DNA from: Rhizobiaceae bacterium
Lineage (GTDB): Bacteria; Pseudomonadota; Alphaproteobacteria; Rhizobiales; Rhizobiaceae
NCBI GenBank assembly: GCA_017643025.1
Contig: JAEPOG010000005.1
Location: 522,317-586,316 of the forward strand
DNA length: 64,000 nucleotides
Reading direction: 5' to 3'
Numbering within the stretch: the stretch's first letter is position 1; each line of letters starts with the position of its first letter. A model generated the notes under the pieces. It worked only from the letters and a program-made list of their open reading frames with translations. It made no database searches and was not told the DNA's origin. Shown here piece by piece: positions 1 through 8,450 of this stretch. The position numbers were made by a program, and so were the translations under genes.

Positions 1-118
1 CATGTTCCCCATGAACCAGCAGGCGCAGGACCTGTTGATGGGCGCGCCGTCGGAAGCCTCGCCGCAGCAGCTGCGGGAGCTGCACCTAAGGCTGGCGCCG
101 ACTTCGAAGAAGGACTGA
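1..118 (+). CDS. aspS: Aspartate--tRNA ligase, C-terminal end only
   Basis: Open frame entering from the left edge and ending at TGA 116-118; about 38 residues are visible. The run [16 protein letters not shown] is the conserved extreme C-terminus of bacterial-type aspartyl-tRNA synthetase, which charges tRNA-Asp (in many alphaproteobacteria also tRNA-Asn). Catalytic motifs lie outside the window. The nearby parC fits the usual rhizobial neighbourhood of aspS. Identification rests on recognising this short tail. Confidence 0.8.
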   Translation, partial: MFPMNQQAQDLLMGAPSEASPQQLRELHLRLAPTSKKD

Positions 119-197
119 GCGTCTTCAGGCAGACATTGCTTGACCGGTTTCGGACGTCTTGATAGTTAACCAATCGGTTCATTTTTGGGAGGTCGAC

Positions 198-905
198 ATG
201 CCTGTTTCGCCCCGGACTGCCTCGCGCCGCGAATGGTTCGCCCAGCGGCTCGATCTGCTTGCGAAGGAAAAAGAATTCACCCGCGCCCGCGACGCGCTCG
301 CCGCCGCCCGTCGCCAATTGCCCTGGGTGAAGGTCGAGAAGGACTATGTCTTCGACGCGCCGGAAGGGAAGGTCTCGCTGCCGGACCTCTTCGCCGGCCG
401 CTCGCAGCTCGTCATCTACCATTTCATGTTCCACCCCGACTGGCAGGCGGGCTGCAAGTCCTGCTCCTTCTGGTCGGAGAGTTTCGACGCCGTCGGTCCG
501 CATCTCGCACAGCGCGATGTCTCGCTCGCCGCCGTCTCGCGCGCCCCGCTCGACAAGCTGATCGCCTTCCAGAAGCGCATGGGCTGGCATTTCCGCTGGG
601 TGTCGTCGGCCGGCGGCGATTTCAATTTCGACTACCGCGTCTCGTTCGAGCCGGACGATCCGCGCCAGGCCGATTACAATTTCGGCACGGTCAAATTTCC
701 AGGCCAGGAGGCGCCGGGCATCTCGGTCTTCGCGAGGGGCGATGACGGCGCGATCTATCACACCTACTCGGCCTATTCGCGTGGGCTGGACATGCTGAAT
801 CCGACCTACCAGCTGCTCGACATCGTGCCCAAGGGCCGCGACGAGGACGCGCTTTCATACCCGATGGAGTGGGTGCGCCTGCACGACGAATATCCTGCGG
901 CGTGA
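198..905 (+). CDS. DUF899 family thioredoxin-like protein
   Basis: A 235-residue cytosolic protein of the DUF899 family, which has a thioredoxin-like fold and no assigned reaction. The signature is the stretch FHFMFHPDWQAGCKSCSFW (residues about 71-89) with two closely spaced cysteines, followed by LAAVSRAPLDKL and GDFNFDY segments typical of the family. The start at ATG 198 is preferred over upstream ATG 159 because a GGGAGG Shine-Dalgarno ends six bases before 198. Transcribed alone between aspS and the peptidase gene. The family assignment is firm; any redox role is inferred from the fold. Confidence 0.85.
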   Translation: MPVSPRTASRREWFAQRLDLLAKEKEFTRARDALAAARRQLPWVKVEKDYVFDAPEGKVSLPDLFAGRSQLVIYHFMFHPDWQAGCKSCSFWSESFDAVGPHLAQRDVSLAAVSRAPLDKLIAFQKRMGWHFRWVSSAGGDFNFDYRVSFEPDDPRQADYNFGTVKFPGQEAPGISVFARGDDGAIYHTYSAYSRGLDMLNPTYQLLDIVPKGRDEDALSYPMEWVRLHDEYPAA

Positions 906-1017
906 GGCGAAGGGGCGAAGGTGCCCCTCGTTTGATCACCCGGTCGAGCCGAGATCGGCCTTAGACAACGGCGGGCTCGGCCTTGCACGTCGTCACCCCT
1001 TCGGCGATGGTTCGCCC

Positions 1018-1656
1018 ATGGCGCCGCCTCGCATCCTGATCACCGGTTTCGGCCCGTTTCCGGGCGCACCGGAAAACCCGACCGCGAAGCTGGTCGAGGC
1101 AATGCGTGGCAATCCGGTACATCTTGATGGATTAGGCGACATCCGCACTGAAATCCTTGCTGTTGAATACGACACTGTGCCCAGTCGTCTGGCGGCTATC
1201 GGCGCAGAGTTCGCGCCCGACATCGCCATTCATTTTGGATTGAGCGCGCGGGCGGAGGGCTTCACGCTGGAGCGGCTGGCACGCAACGAGATCGCGGCCG
1301 ACCGGCCGGACAATGCCGGCGGACAGCCCCGCGAAGCCTGCATCGTCGAGGGCGGGGTAGGGCAGCCGTCCACTTTGCCGCTGGAGGCGATAGCCTCGGC
1401 GCTCGGCAAGGCAGGCCTGCCGCATTCATGGTCCGAGGACGCGGGCGGCTACCTCTGCAACTACATTTTCTATCTGTCGCGCAGCCCGCATTTCACAGGT
1501 TTCGCACCGGCGATGAGCGGCTTCATCCATGTCCCGCCGCTCGACGGTCCCGGCGCGCCGGAGAACGCAATGCCGATCGGCGATCTCGTCGCCGGCGCGA
1601 AGGTCATCGTCAGAACATGCGCTGAGGAATGGAAGCGGGCGAGGCTCGCCGCCTAG
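1018..1656 (+). CDS. pcp: Pyrrolidone-carboxylate peptidase (peptidase family C15)
   Basis: A 212-residue cysteine peptidase of family C15, which removes N-terminal pyroglutamate from peptides. Visible signatures: GFGPFPGAPENPT near residue 10, the acidic catalytic region GFTLERLARNE, the nucleophile Cys in GGYLCNYIFY (about residue 145) and the catalytic His in GFIHVPPL. Length matches the family (about 210-220 aa). No signal peptide, so cytosolic. The ribosome site before ATG 1018 is weak. Its stop lies two bases from the convergent stop of the exported protein gene at 1658. Confidence 0.88.
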   Translation: MAPPRILITGFGPFPGAPENPTAKLVEAMRGNPVHLDGLGDIRTEILAVEYDTVPSRLAAIGAEFAPDIAIHFGLSARAEGFTLERLARNEIAADRPDNAGGQPREACIVEGGVGQPSTLPLEAIASALGKAGLPHSWSEDAGGYLCNYIFYLSRSPHFTGFAPAMSGFIHVPPLDGPGAPENAMPIGDLVAGAKVIVRTCAEEWKRARLAA

Positions 1657-1657
1657 C

Positions 1658-2851
1658 CTACTCGTTTGCCTTGATCGTCACGCCGAGCTGCTGCGGCAGC
1701 GACTGAGGCGCGCTCATCGCGCCTGCCATGAGCAGCGCGAAGGGTATCGGCGCCGGCGGCTGCGCTGCCACCACAAGACTACCGGGCTGGTCGAGGAAGG
1801 CCGAGACGGCCGTGGTCGCCTGCATGGTCAACTCCTGGTTGCCGAGCTGCATCATCATGAAGGGCACCATGCCTTTTGCCTGGTTGGCGATGTCGCGCGC
1901 CCTCGCGCCCTGCTGCTGGGCGACGAATTCGAGCACCTTCTCCGTCAGCGTGTCGTCGTAGAAGTGGATGCGCGCCGAGTGGAAGGTGAGCTGCTGCATC
2001 AGCCCCAGCATGGCCAGCCCCGCGGCGGAATCGTCGCCGCCCGGATTGGCCATAAGCCTTGCCTGCGTCTCGCGCAGCGAGGCGATGAACTCGGGTGTAT
2101 AACCGCCGATTTCCAGGCTGATGCCTATCGTTCCGGCGTCCTCGACAGTGATGTCATAGCGCGACAGGTTCATGCGGCCTGACGCCGGGTGCCATTCGCC
2201 TTCGATCTCGAAATAGCCTGCGAGTTCCTCGAAACCCATCGCGGACGCCACGGCCCGCGCCTGCGCGTCCTCTGCCGCGGCGAGATTGGCGGTGAAGCTT
2301 TCAGCCGCACCGGAAAAGCGCATCGGCTCGTCGCCCTCGGGCATCTCCACCTCGACATGGAGGTCCTCCATTCTGAAGACTTCCATGCCCTTTGCGTTCA
2401 CGGTCAGGTCGCCGAGCCGCGCGCCCTCGTAAAGCAGCATGCCGCCATACTCGTTCTCCACGCCTTCGGCCTCGATCGACACGCCGTGCATCTCGATATT
2501 GTTGAGATAGATCCAGTCGTCGCCGTCCTGCTGGCTGTAGGAGGGCACCAGCAGCGTGCCGATGCGCCAGCCGTCGCCTTCCTCGGTCACCTCGATCAGC
2601 TCCACCACCGGCAGCGTCACGGTCTCGTCGGCCACGCCGACCGTGACATTGCTGAGCGCGATCACCGGCCGCGACTGGAAATCGGTGTACTCCTCGATGC
2701 CGGCCCACTGCACGCTGGTGCCCTGTTCGGTCATCACGGCCTGGAAGCGGTCGAGGAAGGCGTCGATGTCCTGCGTCGCCGCCGGAACCGATAGGGCCAG
2801 CAACGCTGCGAATGCCGTCGAGACTGCGAAACTGGTGCCGGTGGTAGCCAT
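1658..2851 (-). CDS. Exported protein of unknown function
   Basis: A 397-residue protein with a Sec-type signal peptide (MATTGTSFAVSTAFAALLAL, cleavage probably after the VPAA/TQ region), so periplasmic or cell-surface. The start at 2851 is chosen because the signal peptide begins there and an AGGGA ribosome site precedes it; the open frame continues 36 codons further upstream. The mature part is acidic and rich in beta-forming segments, with repeated V/I-T-V-E patterns and no cysteine cluster. I do not recognise the family. It is convergent with the peptidase gene and divergent from parC. Confidence 0.75.
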   Translation of the reverse strand: MATTGTSFAVSTAFAALLALSVPAATQDIDAFLDRFQAVMTEQGTSVQWAGIEEYTDFQSRPVIALSNVTVGVADETVTLPVVELIEVTEEGDGWRIGTLLVPSYSQQDGDDWIYLNNIEMHGVSIEAEGVENEYGGMLLYEGARLGDLTVNAKGMEVFRMEDLHVEVEMPEGDEPMRFSGAAESFTANLAAAEDAQARAVASAMGFEELAGYFEIEGEWHPASGRMNLSRYDITVEDAGTIGISLEIGGYTPEFIASLRETQARLMANPGGDDSAAGLAMLGLMQQLTFHSARIHFYDDTLTEKVLEFVAQQQGARARDIANQAKGMVPFMMMQLGNQELTMQATTAVSAFLDQPGSLVVAAQPPAPIPFALLMAGAMSAPQSLPQQLGVTIKANE

Positions 2852-3045
2852 GGAGCGTTCCCTGATATGATTGTTGGTGCCGAGCTGTCCTGCGCGCCGA
2901 AAGCGACGGAATGGCGGCGGTTGCTCGGGACAATGCCTGCAAATCTTCCGCAAAGGCAAGCGGACCCCGCCAAAGCGGTGAACGCCGCGTTTCCCGCGCC
3001 CGCCCGCCTCTTGCCCCGAATCGCCCCCTCCGCTAACCGCATCGC

Positions 3046-5304
3046 ATGGGACAGAGCCTGCTGCCGCCCGGCGACAAGGGCGGCGACCATATCGAACCGG
3101 TCGACCTGAGGAAGGCGCTCGAGGAGCGCTACCTCGCCTATGCGCTCTCCACCATCATGCACCGCGCGCTGCCCGACGTGCGCGACGGGCTGAAGCCCGT
3201 CCACCGCCGCATCCTGCACGCCATGCGCCTTGCCCGGCTCGAGCCCGGCACGCGGTTCTCCAAATGCGCGGCCATCGTCGGCGACGTGATGGGCAAGTTC
3301 CATCCGCATGGCGACCAGTCGATCTACGACGCGCTGGTGCGCCTGGCGCAGCCCTTCGCCATGCGTTACCCGCTGGTCGACGGCCAGGGCAATTTCGGCA
3401 ATATCGACGGCGATGGCGCCGCCGCCATGCGCTACACCGAGGCGCGCATGACGGAAGCCGCCGCCGAGATCCTCGAAGGCATCGCCGAGGACGCGGTCGA
3501 TTTCCGCCTCACCTACAATGAGGAGGACGAGGAGCCCGTCGTGCTGCCGGGCGCCTTCCCGAACCTGCTCGCCAACGGCTCGTCCGGCATCGCCGTCGGC
3601 ATGGCGACCTCGATCCCGCCGCACAATGCCGCCGAGCTCTGCGCCGCCGCGATCGACCTCATCGACAACCCCGCTGCATCCGTCGCCGACCTCATGCGCC
3701 ATGTCGAAGGCCCGGACTTCCCAACCGGCGGCATCGTCGTCGACGACCGCGCCGCAATCCTCGACGCCTACGAGACCGGCCGCGGCGCCTTCCGCCTGCG
3801 CGCCCGCTGGGAGACCGAGGATCAGGGCCGAGGCACCTGGACGGCAATCGTCACCGAAATCCCCTACGGCGTGCAGAAGTCGAAGCTGATCGAGAAGATC
3901 GCCGAGCTCATCATCGCCCGCAAGCTGCCGCTCGTTGAGGACGTGCGCGACGAGAGCGCCGAGGACATCCGCCTCGTGCTGGTGCCCAAGTCCCGCACCG
4001 TCGATCCCGCGCTCATGATGGAATCGCTCTTCCGCCTCACCGACCTCGAGGTGCGCTTCCCGCTCAACATGAACGTGCTGTCGCGCGGCAAGGTGCCCGG
4101 CGTGCTGTCGCTCAAGCAGGTGCTCACCGAATGGCTCGCCCACCGCCGTGAGGTGCTTCAGCGCCGCTCCCGCCATCGGCTGGCTGCCATCGAGCGCCGG
4201 CTGGAAATCCTCTCCGGCTACCTCATCGCCTATCTCAACATCGACGAGGTGATCAGGATCATCCGCGAGGAGGACGAGCCCAAGCCGGTGATGATGGCGC
4301 GCTTCTCGCTGTCAGACACGCAGGCCGAGGCCATCCTCAACATGCGCCTGCGCGCCCTGCGCAAGCTGGAAGAATTCGAGATCCGCAAGGAGCACGACGC
4401 GCTGACGGCCGAAAAGGGCGAGATCGAATCCCTGCTCGCCTCCGAAAAGAAGCAGTGGGCCACCGTGCGCTGGCAGGTCGGCGAGACGGCCAGGAAATAC
4501 GCCAAGGATACCGAGCTCGGCGCCCGCCGCACCACCTTCTCGGTCGCGCCCGAGCACGACCTCGGCGACATCCACCACGCCATGGTGGAGAAGGAGCCGG
4601 TCACCGTCGTGGTCTCCGAAAAGGGCTGGCTGCGCGCCATGAAGGGCCATCTGGCCGATTTCTCCGCGCTCACCTTCAAGGAGGGCGACGCCCTCAAGCT
4701 CGCCTTCCACGCCCAGACCACCGACAAGGTGCTGGTCTTCACCACGGGCGGCAAGTTCTTCACCATCGGCGTCGACCGGCTGCCCGGCGGCCGCGGCCAT
4801 GGCGAGCCGATCCGCATCATGGTCGACATGGAGAACGACCAGGCCATCGTCACCGCCTTCGCGCACGACCCGGCGAGAAAGCTGCTGCTCGTCAGCCATG
4901 CCGGCAACGGCTTTGTCGCGCCGGAGGCCGAGATGGTCGCCAACACGCGCAAGGGCCGGCAGGTGATGAATGTGAAGTCGCCCGACGAGGCGGCCATCTG
5001 CGTGCGCGTCGAGGCCGACGCCGATCAGGTCGCTATCGTCGGCGACAACCGCAAGCTGCTCGTCTTCCCGCTGGCCGACATTCCGGAGATGACCCGCGGC
5101 AAGGGCGTGCGGCTGCAGAAATACAAGGATGGCGGCGTCAAGGACGCCAAGACCTTCACGCTGGCTCAGGGCCTGTCATGGGTGGACTCGGCCGAGCGTA
5201 CCTTCGTCAAGCCGGCCGAGGAACTGGCCGAATGGCAGGGAGCGCGGGCCAGCGCCGGACGCATGGTGCCCAAGGGATTTCCTAGGACAGGGAAGTTTGG
5301 GTGA
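3046..5304 (+). CDS. parC: DNA topoisomerase IV subunit A
   Basis: A 752-residue subunit of topoisomerase IV, the type IIA enzyme that decatenates daughter chromosomes together with ParE. Seen: the N-terminal breakage-reunion domain with [33 protein letters not shown], and the active-site Tyr in [10 protein letters not shown] (about residue 130), then a coiled tower region and a C-terminal beta-pinwheel with repeated G-R-G/K-G turns. Its length suits alphaproteobacterial ParC, which is shorter than GyrA. The ribosome site before ATG 3046 is poor. The foreign-looking DUF262/RelA cassette begins 16 bases after its stop. Confidence 0.95.
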   Translation: MGQSLLPPGDKGGDHIEPVDLRKALEERYLAYALSTIMHRALPDVRDGLKPVHRRILHAMRLARLEPGTRFSKCAAIVGDVMGKFHPHGDQSIYDALVRLAQPFAMRYPLVDGQGNFGNIDGDGAAAMRYTEARMTEAAAEILEGIAEDAVDFRLTYNEEDEEPVVLPGAFPNLLANGSSGIAVGMATSIPPHNAAELCAAAIDLIDNPAASVADLMRHVEGPDFPTGGIVVDDRAAILDAYETGRGAFRLRARWETEDQGRGTWTAIVTEIPYGVQKSKLIEKIAELIIARKLPLVEDVRDESAEDIRLVLVPKSRTVDPALMMESLFRLTDLEVRFPLNMNVLSRGKVPGVLSLKQVLTEWLAHRREVLQRRSRHRLAAIERRLEILSGYLIAYLNIDEVIRIIREEDEPKPVMMARFSLSDTQAEAILNMRLRALRKLEEFEIRKEHDALTAEKGEIESLLASEKKQWATVRWQVGETARKYAKDTELGARRTTFSVAPEHDLGDIHHAMVEKEPVTVVVSEKGWLRAMKGHLADFSALTFKEGDALKLAFHAQTTDKVLVFTTGGKFFTIGVDRLPGGRGHGEPIRIMVDMENDQAIVTAFAHDPARKLLLVSHAGNGFVAPEAEMVANTRKGRQVMNVKSPDEAAICVRVEADADQVAIVGDNRKLLVFPLADIPEMTRGKGVRLQKYKDGGVKDAKTFTLAQGLSWVDSAERTFVKPAEELAEWQGARASAGRMVPKGFPRTGKFG

Positions 5305-5320
5305 GGTGAAGATCGCAAAA

Positions 5321-6265
5321 CTATACCGTAATTGGGTTAGGGATCGACTTCGCTTCCGGAAACAACGAAATAAGTTCATTCGTTACGTAGTAGCTTCTTT
5401 TTCTACGGCCACCAGTTTCGAGCAATCCTTCCTTGTGTAAAGCCACAATCGAAAGCTGAAATAGGGATACAGAGCTAGGAAAGCTGTCTTTTTGCTGCGT
5501 AGCAAAATCCCGGATCTTTTCCATTGCTTTAGATAGGTTCTTTCGCCGATTTTGTATCGAGTTATAGACGTTCTCGCCGAGGCGCCTTCCATTCACGGGC
5601 CTTAATTCGCTTGGAATTATTCTTGTGGCGACAAGTTCGTCGAACATTGCGGTGATTTGTGCGCTTGCAGCCGCATCGGTTCGAGTGACCCGTTTCACGG
5701 CCTTAGAACTGGTTTTGAAGCGCGAGAAGGTTCTATCTGCTGACTCAATTTGAGCCATCAACTCGGCGGCCAACCGGCTAGCTCGTTCGTCATAGGATTG
5801 CGCTTTGTAAACCAGCGAATGTGTGATCTTAGACCAAGCATGTTGGAGTAGTGTACGAATCTGAACCTCAAAAATGAAATTTTCGATCTCAGGCCGATTT
5901 CCCATTTTGTCAGATAAGCGACAATAAACTCTCGTGCAGTCAAAATCAAATGAACGCTCATCTCGTAGGGTGCTACGAGATTTAACTCGTTCCACCAAAA
6001 AAGCTTTTCGCAAGAACGCTTTTGCTTCTCGCTCCTGAGAAAGAGTGTCTATGATGACAGAGAATGCGACTATGTCATCGATTTCCTCAAGGTTTGCGTA
6101 CCTTCCAGTTTCTATCTTGTCGCGCAACGACTCGGGGGCCTTGATACGTTGGACAAGGGAAAACGATCTCTTTGTACAGAATTCGGACAACGCACTGGCG
6201 GCCTCGCTAGCGATAGCCTCAATCAGCGAGACGTTTTCTGTATATGTCTGCTCGATGGTTTTCAC
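5321..6265 (-). CDS. RelA/SpoT-domain protein of a two-gene cassette
   Basis: A 314-residue protein with a RelA/SpoT nucleotidyl-pyrophosphotransferase-like domain at residues about 35-160. Visible: the substrate-binding run RIKAPESLRDKI (R40, K42, K50), an acidic DD pair at 63-64, the Glu of EVQIRT at 133, and QHAWSKITH at 141-149. The usual G-loop (G-Y-x-S-x-H) is not seen; FDCTRVYCRL occupies that place, and the Arg that normally follows the DI motif is replaced (IVAFSV). Residues 190-314 look helical and may form a separate sensing domain. No long ACT/TGS regulatory half, so it is not housekeeping Rel. Its ATG overlaps the stop of the DUF262 gene (ATGA). Base use is strongly AT-rich compared with neighbours, indicating transfer. 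The product could be (p)ppGpp-like or a modified tRNA, as in toxSAS toxins; this is inference. Confidence 0.75.
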   Translation of the reverse strand: MKTIEQTYTENVSLIEAIASEAASALSEFCTKRSFSLVQRIKAPESLRDKIETGRYANLEEIDDIVAFSVIIDTLSQEREAKAFLRKAFLVERVKSRSTLRDERSFDFDCTRVYCRLSDKMGNRPEIENFIFEVQIRTLLQHAWSKITHSLVYKAQSYDERASRLAAELMAQIESADRTFSRFKTSSKAVKRVTRTDAAASAQITAMFDELVATRIIPSELRPVNGRRLGENVYNSIQNRRKNLSKAMEKIRDFATQQKDSFPSSVSLFQLSIVALHKEGLLETGGRRKRSYYVTNELISLFPEAKSIPNPITV

Positions 6266-7311
6266 AGCTCTCCTCTGATTACGGACTTGGTAATATCAAT
6301 GCGTGTTCTACGAGGTCCGGCATCATTTGATGCAGCGCGAGCAGCGTCCAAGTATCTAGATTCGTGCGGTGCTTGAACTGCTGGAACCGGTTCCCTTTCC
6401 AGTTCGCGCAGTCGCCCGACCCACCGTGACAAATTTCGCGCAGTGACCCCAGCATCGGGGCATTGACCGTCTCGCTGGAGTTCGATAACGGCCGCAAACA
6501 GTGAATAAAAGTCTGCTTGGTTTTTGAGGCGGCTAGCGGTGATCGCTGGACCATCTTGAGTTCGAGCAATGTCCCTGATGTATTCTATGGCATTCCGGAA
6601 TGCGGCCACGGTAGCGTTTGCCTGGTCCCATTGTTCCTCGCGATCTCGGAATGCCTTATCCAAATCAGACTGAGAAATGGAACGCTCTCCTTGTTCGATA
6701 AATAGGAGCATAGTGGCTACATTTTCGACGTCCTTCATTTGTCGTCTTGACTGGGGAGAAATATTGGGAAAATTGGCAGGCAGGACATTGTCCATGTGAG
6801 TTGATAAATCTTCGGCATGATTGATAAAATAGCCAGAAAAGAGCGCATGACGGAGTTCTTGATGGGTGAGTCGGGCAACATTTTTATTTATTCTATTGAA
6901 TATGTCATTAATTATTGTTTCGTTTTCTTGTTCGATAAATTCGACTGAAAACGCGTAACGCCAAACACCGAGCTTTGCCTCATCACGAAGTCCACTAAAA
7001 AGAAGGCCTCGAAGATCCATATTAGGATAATCATCGGAGATGGGTATGCGATCGGTTACAAAATCGAACAAAGTTGTAAGGCGTTGCTTCCCATCAACGA
7101 CCTTGTATCGAAAAGAACCATCTGCTCGGATTTCTTCGTAAAGAAAGATTGCAGGGCAAGGATAGTTTAAAAGGACGGTTGTTATGAAGTCACTGCGAAA
7201 TCGTTCGGGCCATACACTCCGACGTTGATATGGCGGTGCCAGATCTAACTGCTCACGTTGCCACAGGTCGTGCAGCCAACCAAACGGACGGAACTCGGCG
7301 CGTCTTTGCAT
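6262..7311 (-). CDS. DUF262 domain protein (GmrS/ParB-like), partner of the RelA/SpoT gene
   Basis: A 349-residue protein with an N-terminal DUF262 domain: PPYQRRSVWP near residue 26 and VVDGKQRLTTLFDFV near residue 73, the two hallmark motifs of this ParB/sulfiredoxin-fold nucleotidase family. Related domains drive GmrSD, SspE and BrxU type anti-phage proteins. No DUF1524 HNH nuclease motif is visible in the helical C-terminal half, so the effector is probably the coupled downstream RelA/SpoT protein. First gene of the pair, with a 4-base ATGA overlap to the next. One line inside it (6901-6960) has only 19 G/C of 60, far below the surrounding genes. The domain is certain; a defence role is inferred. 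Confidence 0.82.
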   Translation of the reverse strand: MQRRAEFRPFGWLHDLWQREQLDLAPPYQRRSVWPERFRSDFITTVLLNYPCPAIFLYEEIRADGSFRYKVVDGKQRLTTLFDFVTDRIPISDDYPNMDLRGLLFSGLRDEAKLGVWRYAFSVEFIEQENETIINDIFNRINKNVARLTHQELRHALFSGYFINHAEDLSTHMDNVLPANFPNISPQSRRQMKDVENVATMLLFIEQGERSISQSDLDKAFRDREEQWDQANATVAAFRNAIEYIRDIARTQDGPAITASRLKNQADFYSLFAAVIELQRDGQCPDAGVTARNLSRWVGRLRELEREPVPAVQAPHESRYLDAARAASNDAGPRRTRIDITKSVIRGEL

Positions 7312-8049
7312 TTGCGACTCTCGTATTCGTTGCTTCCGAGGCGTATTCTGAGCTAACGGCTGATCTAGAGCTAGCCTGAATATTTTGCCCGATCAGACTC
7401 TCATTACCGTCATAGTCGCTGTTATCCGGTTCGCAAGTGTCGTTCGGCGTTCAAGTGCTGAACCGTTCGTTCTGCGTCACTTCTTGTTATGACGGCTCGG
7501 TCGGCGGGGACAAAACCTAGCAAGGATGCTCGTATCCGCTGAAGCAGCTGGAAAATTATCCCACACTTCGTCACCTCCCTTACCCTTTGGCCATCTCCCT
7601 GCGCGGGAACACGGGTCATGAACCGGATGAGCGTGGCAGGGGACGGTGCCGGATCGGCGGCGTGAAAGGTGACGCCGCTGGGCGATGAGCCCCCAGCTCC
7701 GGGCCCGTGTTGGTGGCCGCGTCTTCGCCGCTTGATTGGTGGCGAGCCGGAGGAAGCCAGAAGACCGGCTTTCCTCCCGAGCGGCAGACCCTGGTGGACT
7801 TGTCCAGCCGGGGCGAGCGCGCAAGCGCCACTCGGGGCAAGAACACCGGCGGGCGCGTGACAGGCGTCACAAAAATAGAAGCCAGAGACGTCTGTCATGC
7901 GTCCGCTTCCCCCGACGCCATCCCGAAGGGATTGCGTCAAAGCGCCCAGCGAAGTTCCGAAGGAACCTTCGCGAAACGGCGCGTTTCACACCCCGGCCAT
8001 CGCGGCGCGGGAACGCTTTCGCGCACCCAATTCACAAGAGGCAAATCCC
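7312..8049. other. Long non-coding stretch between the AT-rich cassette and a small Cys-rich gene
   Basis: No convincing protein gene. The first 100 or so bases remain AT-rich and probably hold the promoter of the DUF262/RelA pair. From about 7600 the composition returns to GC-rich and the DNA is full of inverted repeats, including a strong stem at 7749-7777 (GGAGGAAGCC paired with GGCTTTCCTCC) and a short one at 7857-7870. Overlapping open frames on both strands have no recognisable protein features. Confidence 0.6.
7640..7900 (+). promoter_or_regulatory. Possible cobalamin-riboswitch-like structured RNA
   Basis: Two plus-strand segments resemble the B12 box of cobalamin riboswitches (AGCCAGGAGACCTGCC type): GAAGCCAGAAGACCGGCT at 7753-7770 and GAAGCCAGAGACGTCTGTC at 7878-7896. 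Ahead of the second lie a CTGG...CCAG hairpin around 7791-7807 and GCGCCACT at about 7825-7832, which recall the core CGGTG stem and the GCCACTG segment. The match is loose and was made by eye. No cobalamin or cobalt gene follows; the next gene is the small Cys-rich protein at 8050. It could be a diverged or orphaned riboswitch, or chance. Confidence 0.3.
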
Positions 8050-8379
8050 ATGAAAAAGCCCGCCATCCTCCCGCCCATCGTCCTCGACGCACTCAATGAG
8101 GCGATGCGCATTGCCGCCAGAAGGGATGGCGCGCCGCGCCGCTGCCAGAAGAAGGCCTGCCGCCGCTCCGGTCGCTGCCATGCCGAACTCGACGAGCACG
8201 GCTGCCCCGCCTGCGCCGGCGGCATGTCCGCCCGCGCCGAGGCCTCGGCCGTCGACATGCTGGTGTTTCTCTATGCGTGGAGACGGAAAGCCGAACTGGC
8301 GGCGACGCCTATTCCCTCTCCCGGTTCACGGGGAGAGGGTGGCCCGAAGGGCCGGGTGAGGGGCAGCGCCTACGCCTGA
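8050..8379 (+). CDS. Small cysteine-rich protein, C-terminus overwritten by a repeat
   Basis: A 109-residue protein starting at ATG 8050 behind an AGAGG ribosome site. Residues 32-55 carry five cysteines spaced C-x4-C-x5-C-x8-C-x2-C (Cys32, 37, 43, 52, 55) with His44 and His50 nearby, a likely metal-binding knuckle in a very basic context (RRCQKKACRRSGRC). The last 20 or so residues (IPSPGSRGEGG and onward) are translated from an interspersed palindromic repeat at 8314-8364, so the native tail was probably replaced by repeat insertion. Function unknown. It is the first gene downstream of the riboswitch-like stretch. Confidence 0.55.
   Translation: MKKPAILPPIVLDALNEAMRIAARRDGAPRRCQKKACRRSGRCHAELDEHGCPACAGGMSARAEASAVDMLVFLYAWRRKAELAATPIPSPGSRGEGGPKGRVRGSAYA
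8314..8364 (+). repeat. Interspersed REP-like palindromic element, copy 1
   Basis: CCCTCTCCC and GGGGAGAGGG flank a short loop, followed by TGGCCCGAAGGGCCGGGTGAG and GGGC. This is the common rhizobial intergenic palindrome type. It lies inside the 3' end of the small Cys-rich gene and is inverted relative to the second copy at 8392-8439. Confidence 0.65.
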
Positions 8380-8391
8380 TGGGTTTCCGCA

Positions 8392-8439
8392 GCCCCTCAT
8401 CCGCCTGCCGGCACCTTCTCCCTGCAGGCGGGGAGAAGG
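8392..8439 (-). repeat. Interspersed REP-like palindromic element, copy 2 (inverted)
   Basis: Read on the minus strand it gives the same layout as copy 1 (CCTTCTCCCC, GGGAGAAGG, then GAGGGGC) with a diverged inner part. The two copies point toward each other with 27 bases between them and separate the Cys-rich gene from the small membrane protein gene. Confidence 0.6.
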
Positions 8440-8450
8440 AAGAATGAGTG

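Noticed and set aside
2734..4176. A 480-codon open frame on the minus strand across parC.
   Set aside because: It is antisense to well-conserved parC, has a low-complexity His/Gly/Ala/Asp-rich product and no ribosome site; typical shadow frame of GC-rich DNA.
7422..7940. A 172-codon minus-strand frame in the gap after the AT-rich cassette, starting with a Cys-containing stretch (FYFCDACHAP).
   Set aside because: It runs through the hairpin-rich, riboswitch-like stretch, and its composition and lack of a ribosome site argue against coding. The paired frames on the other strand are equally long.
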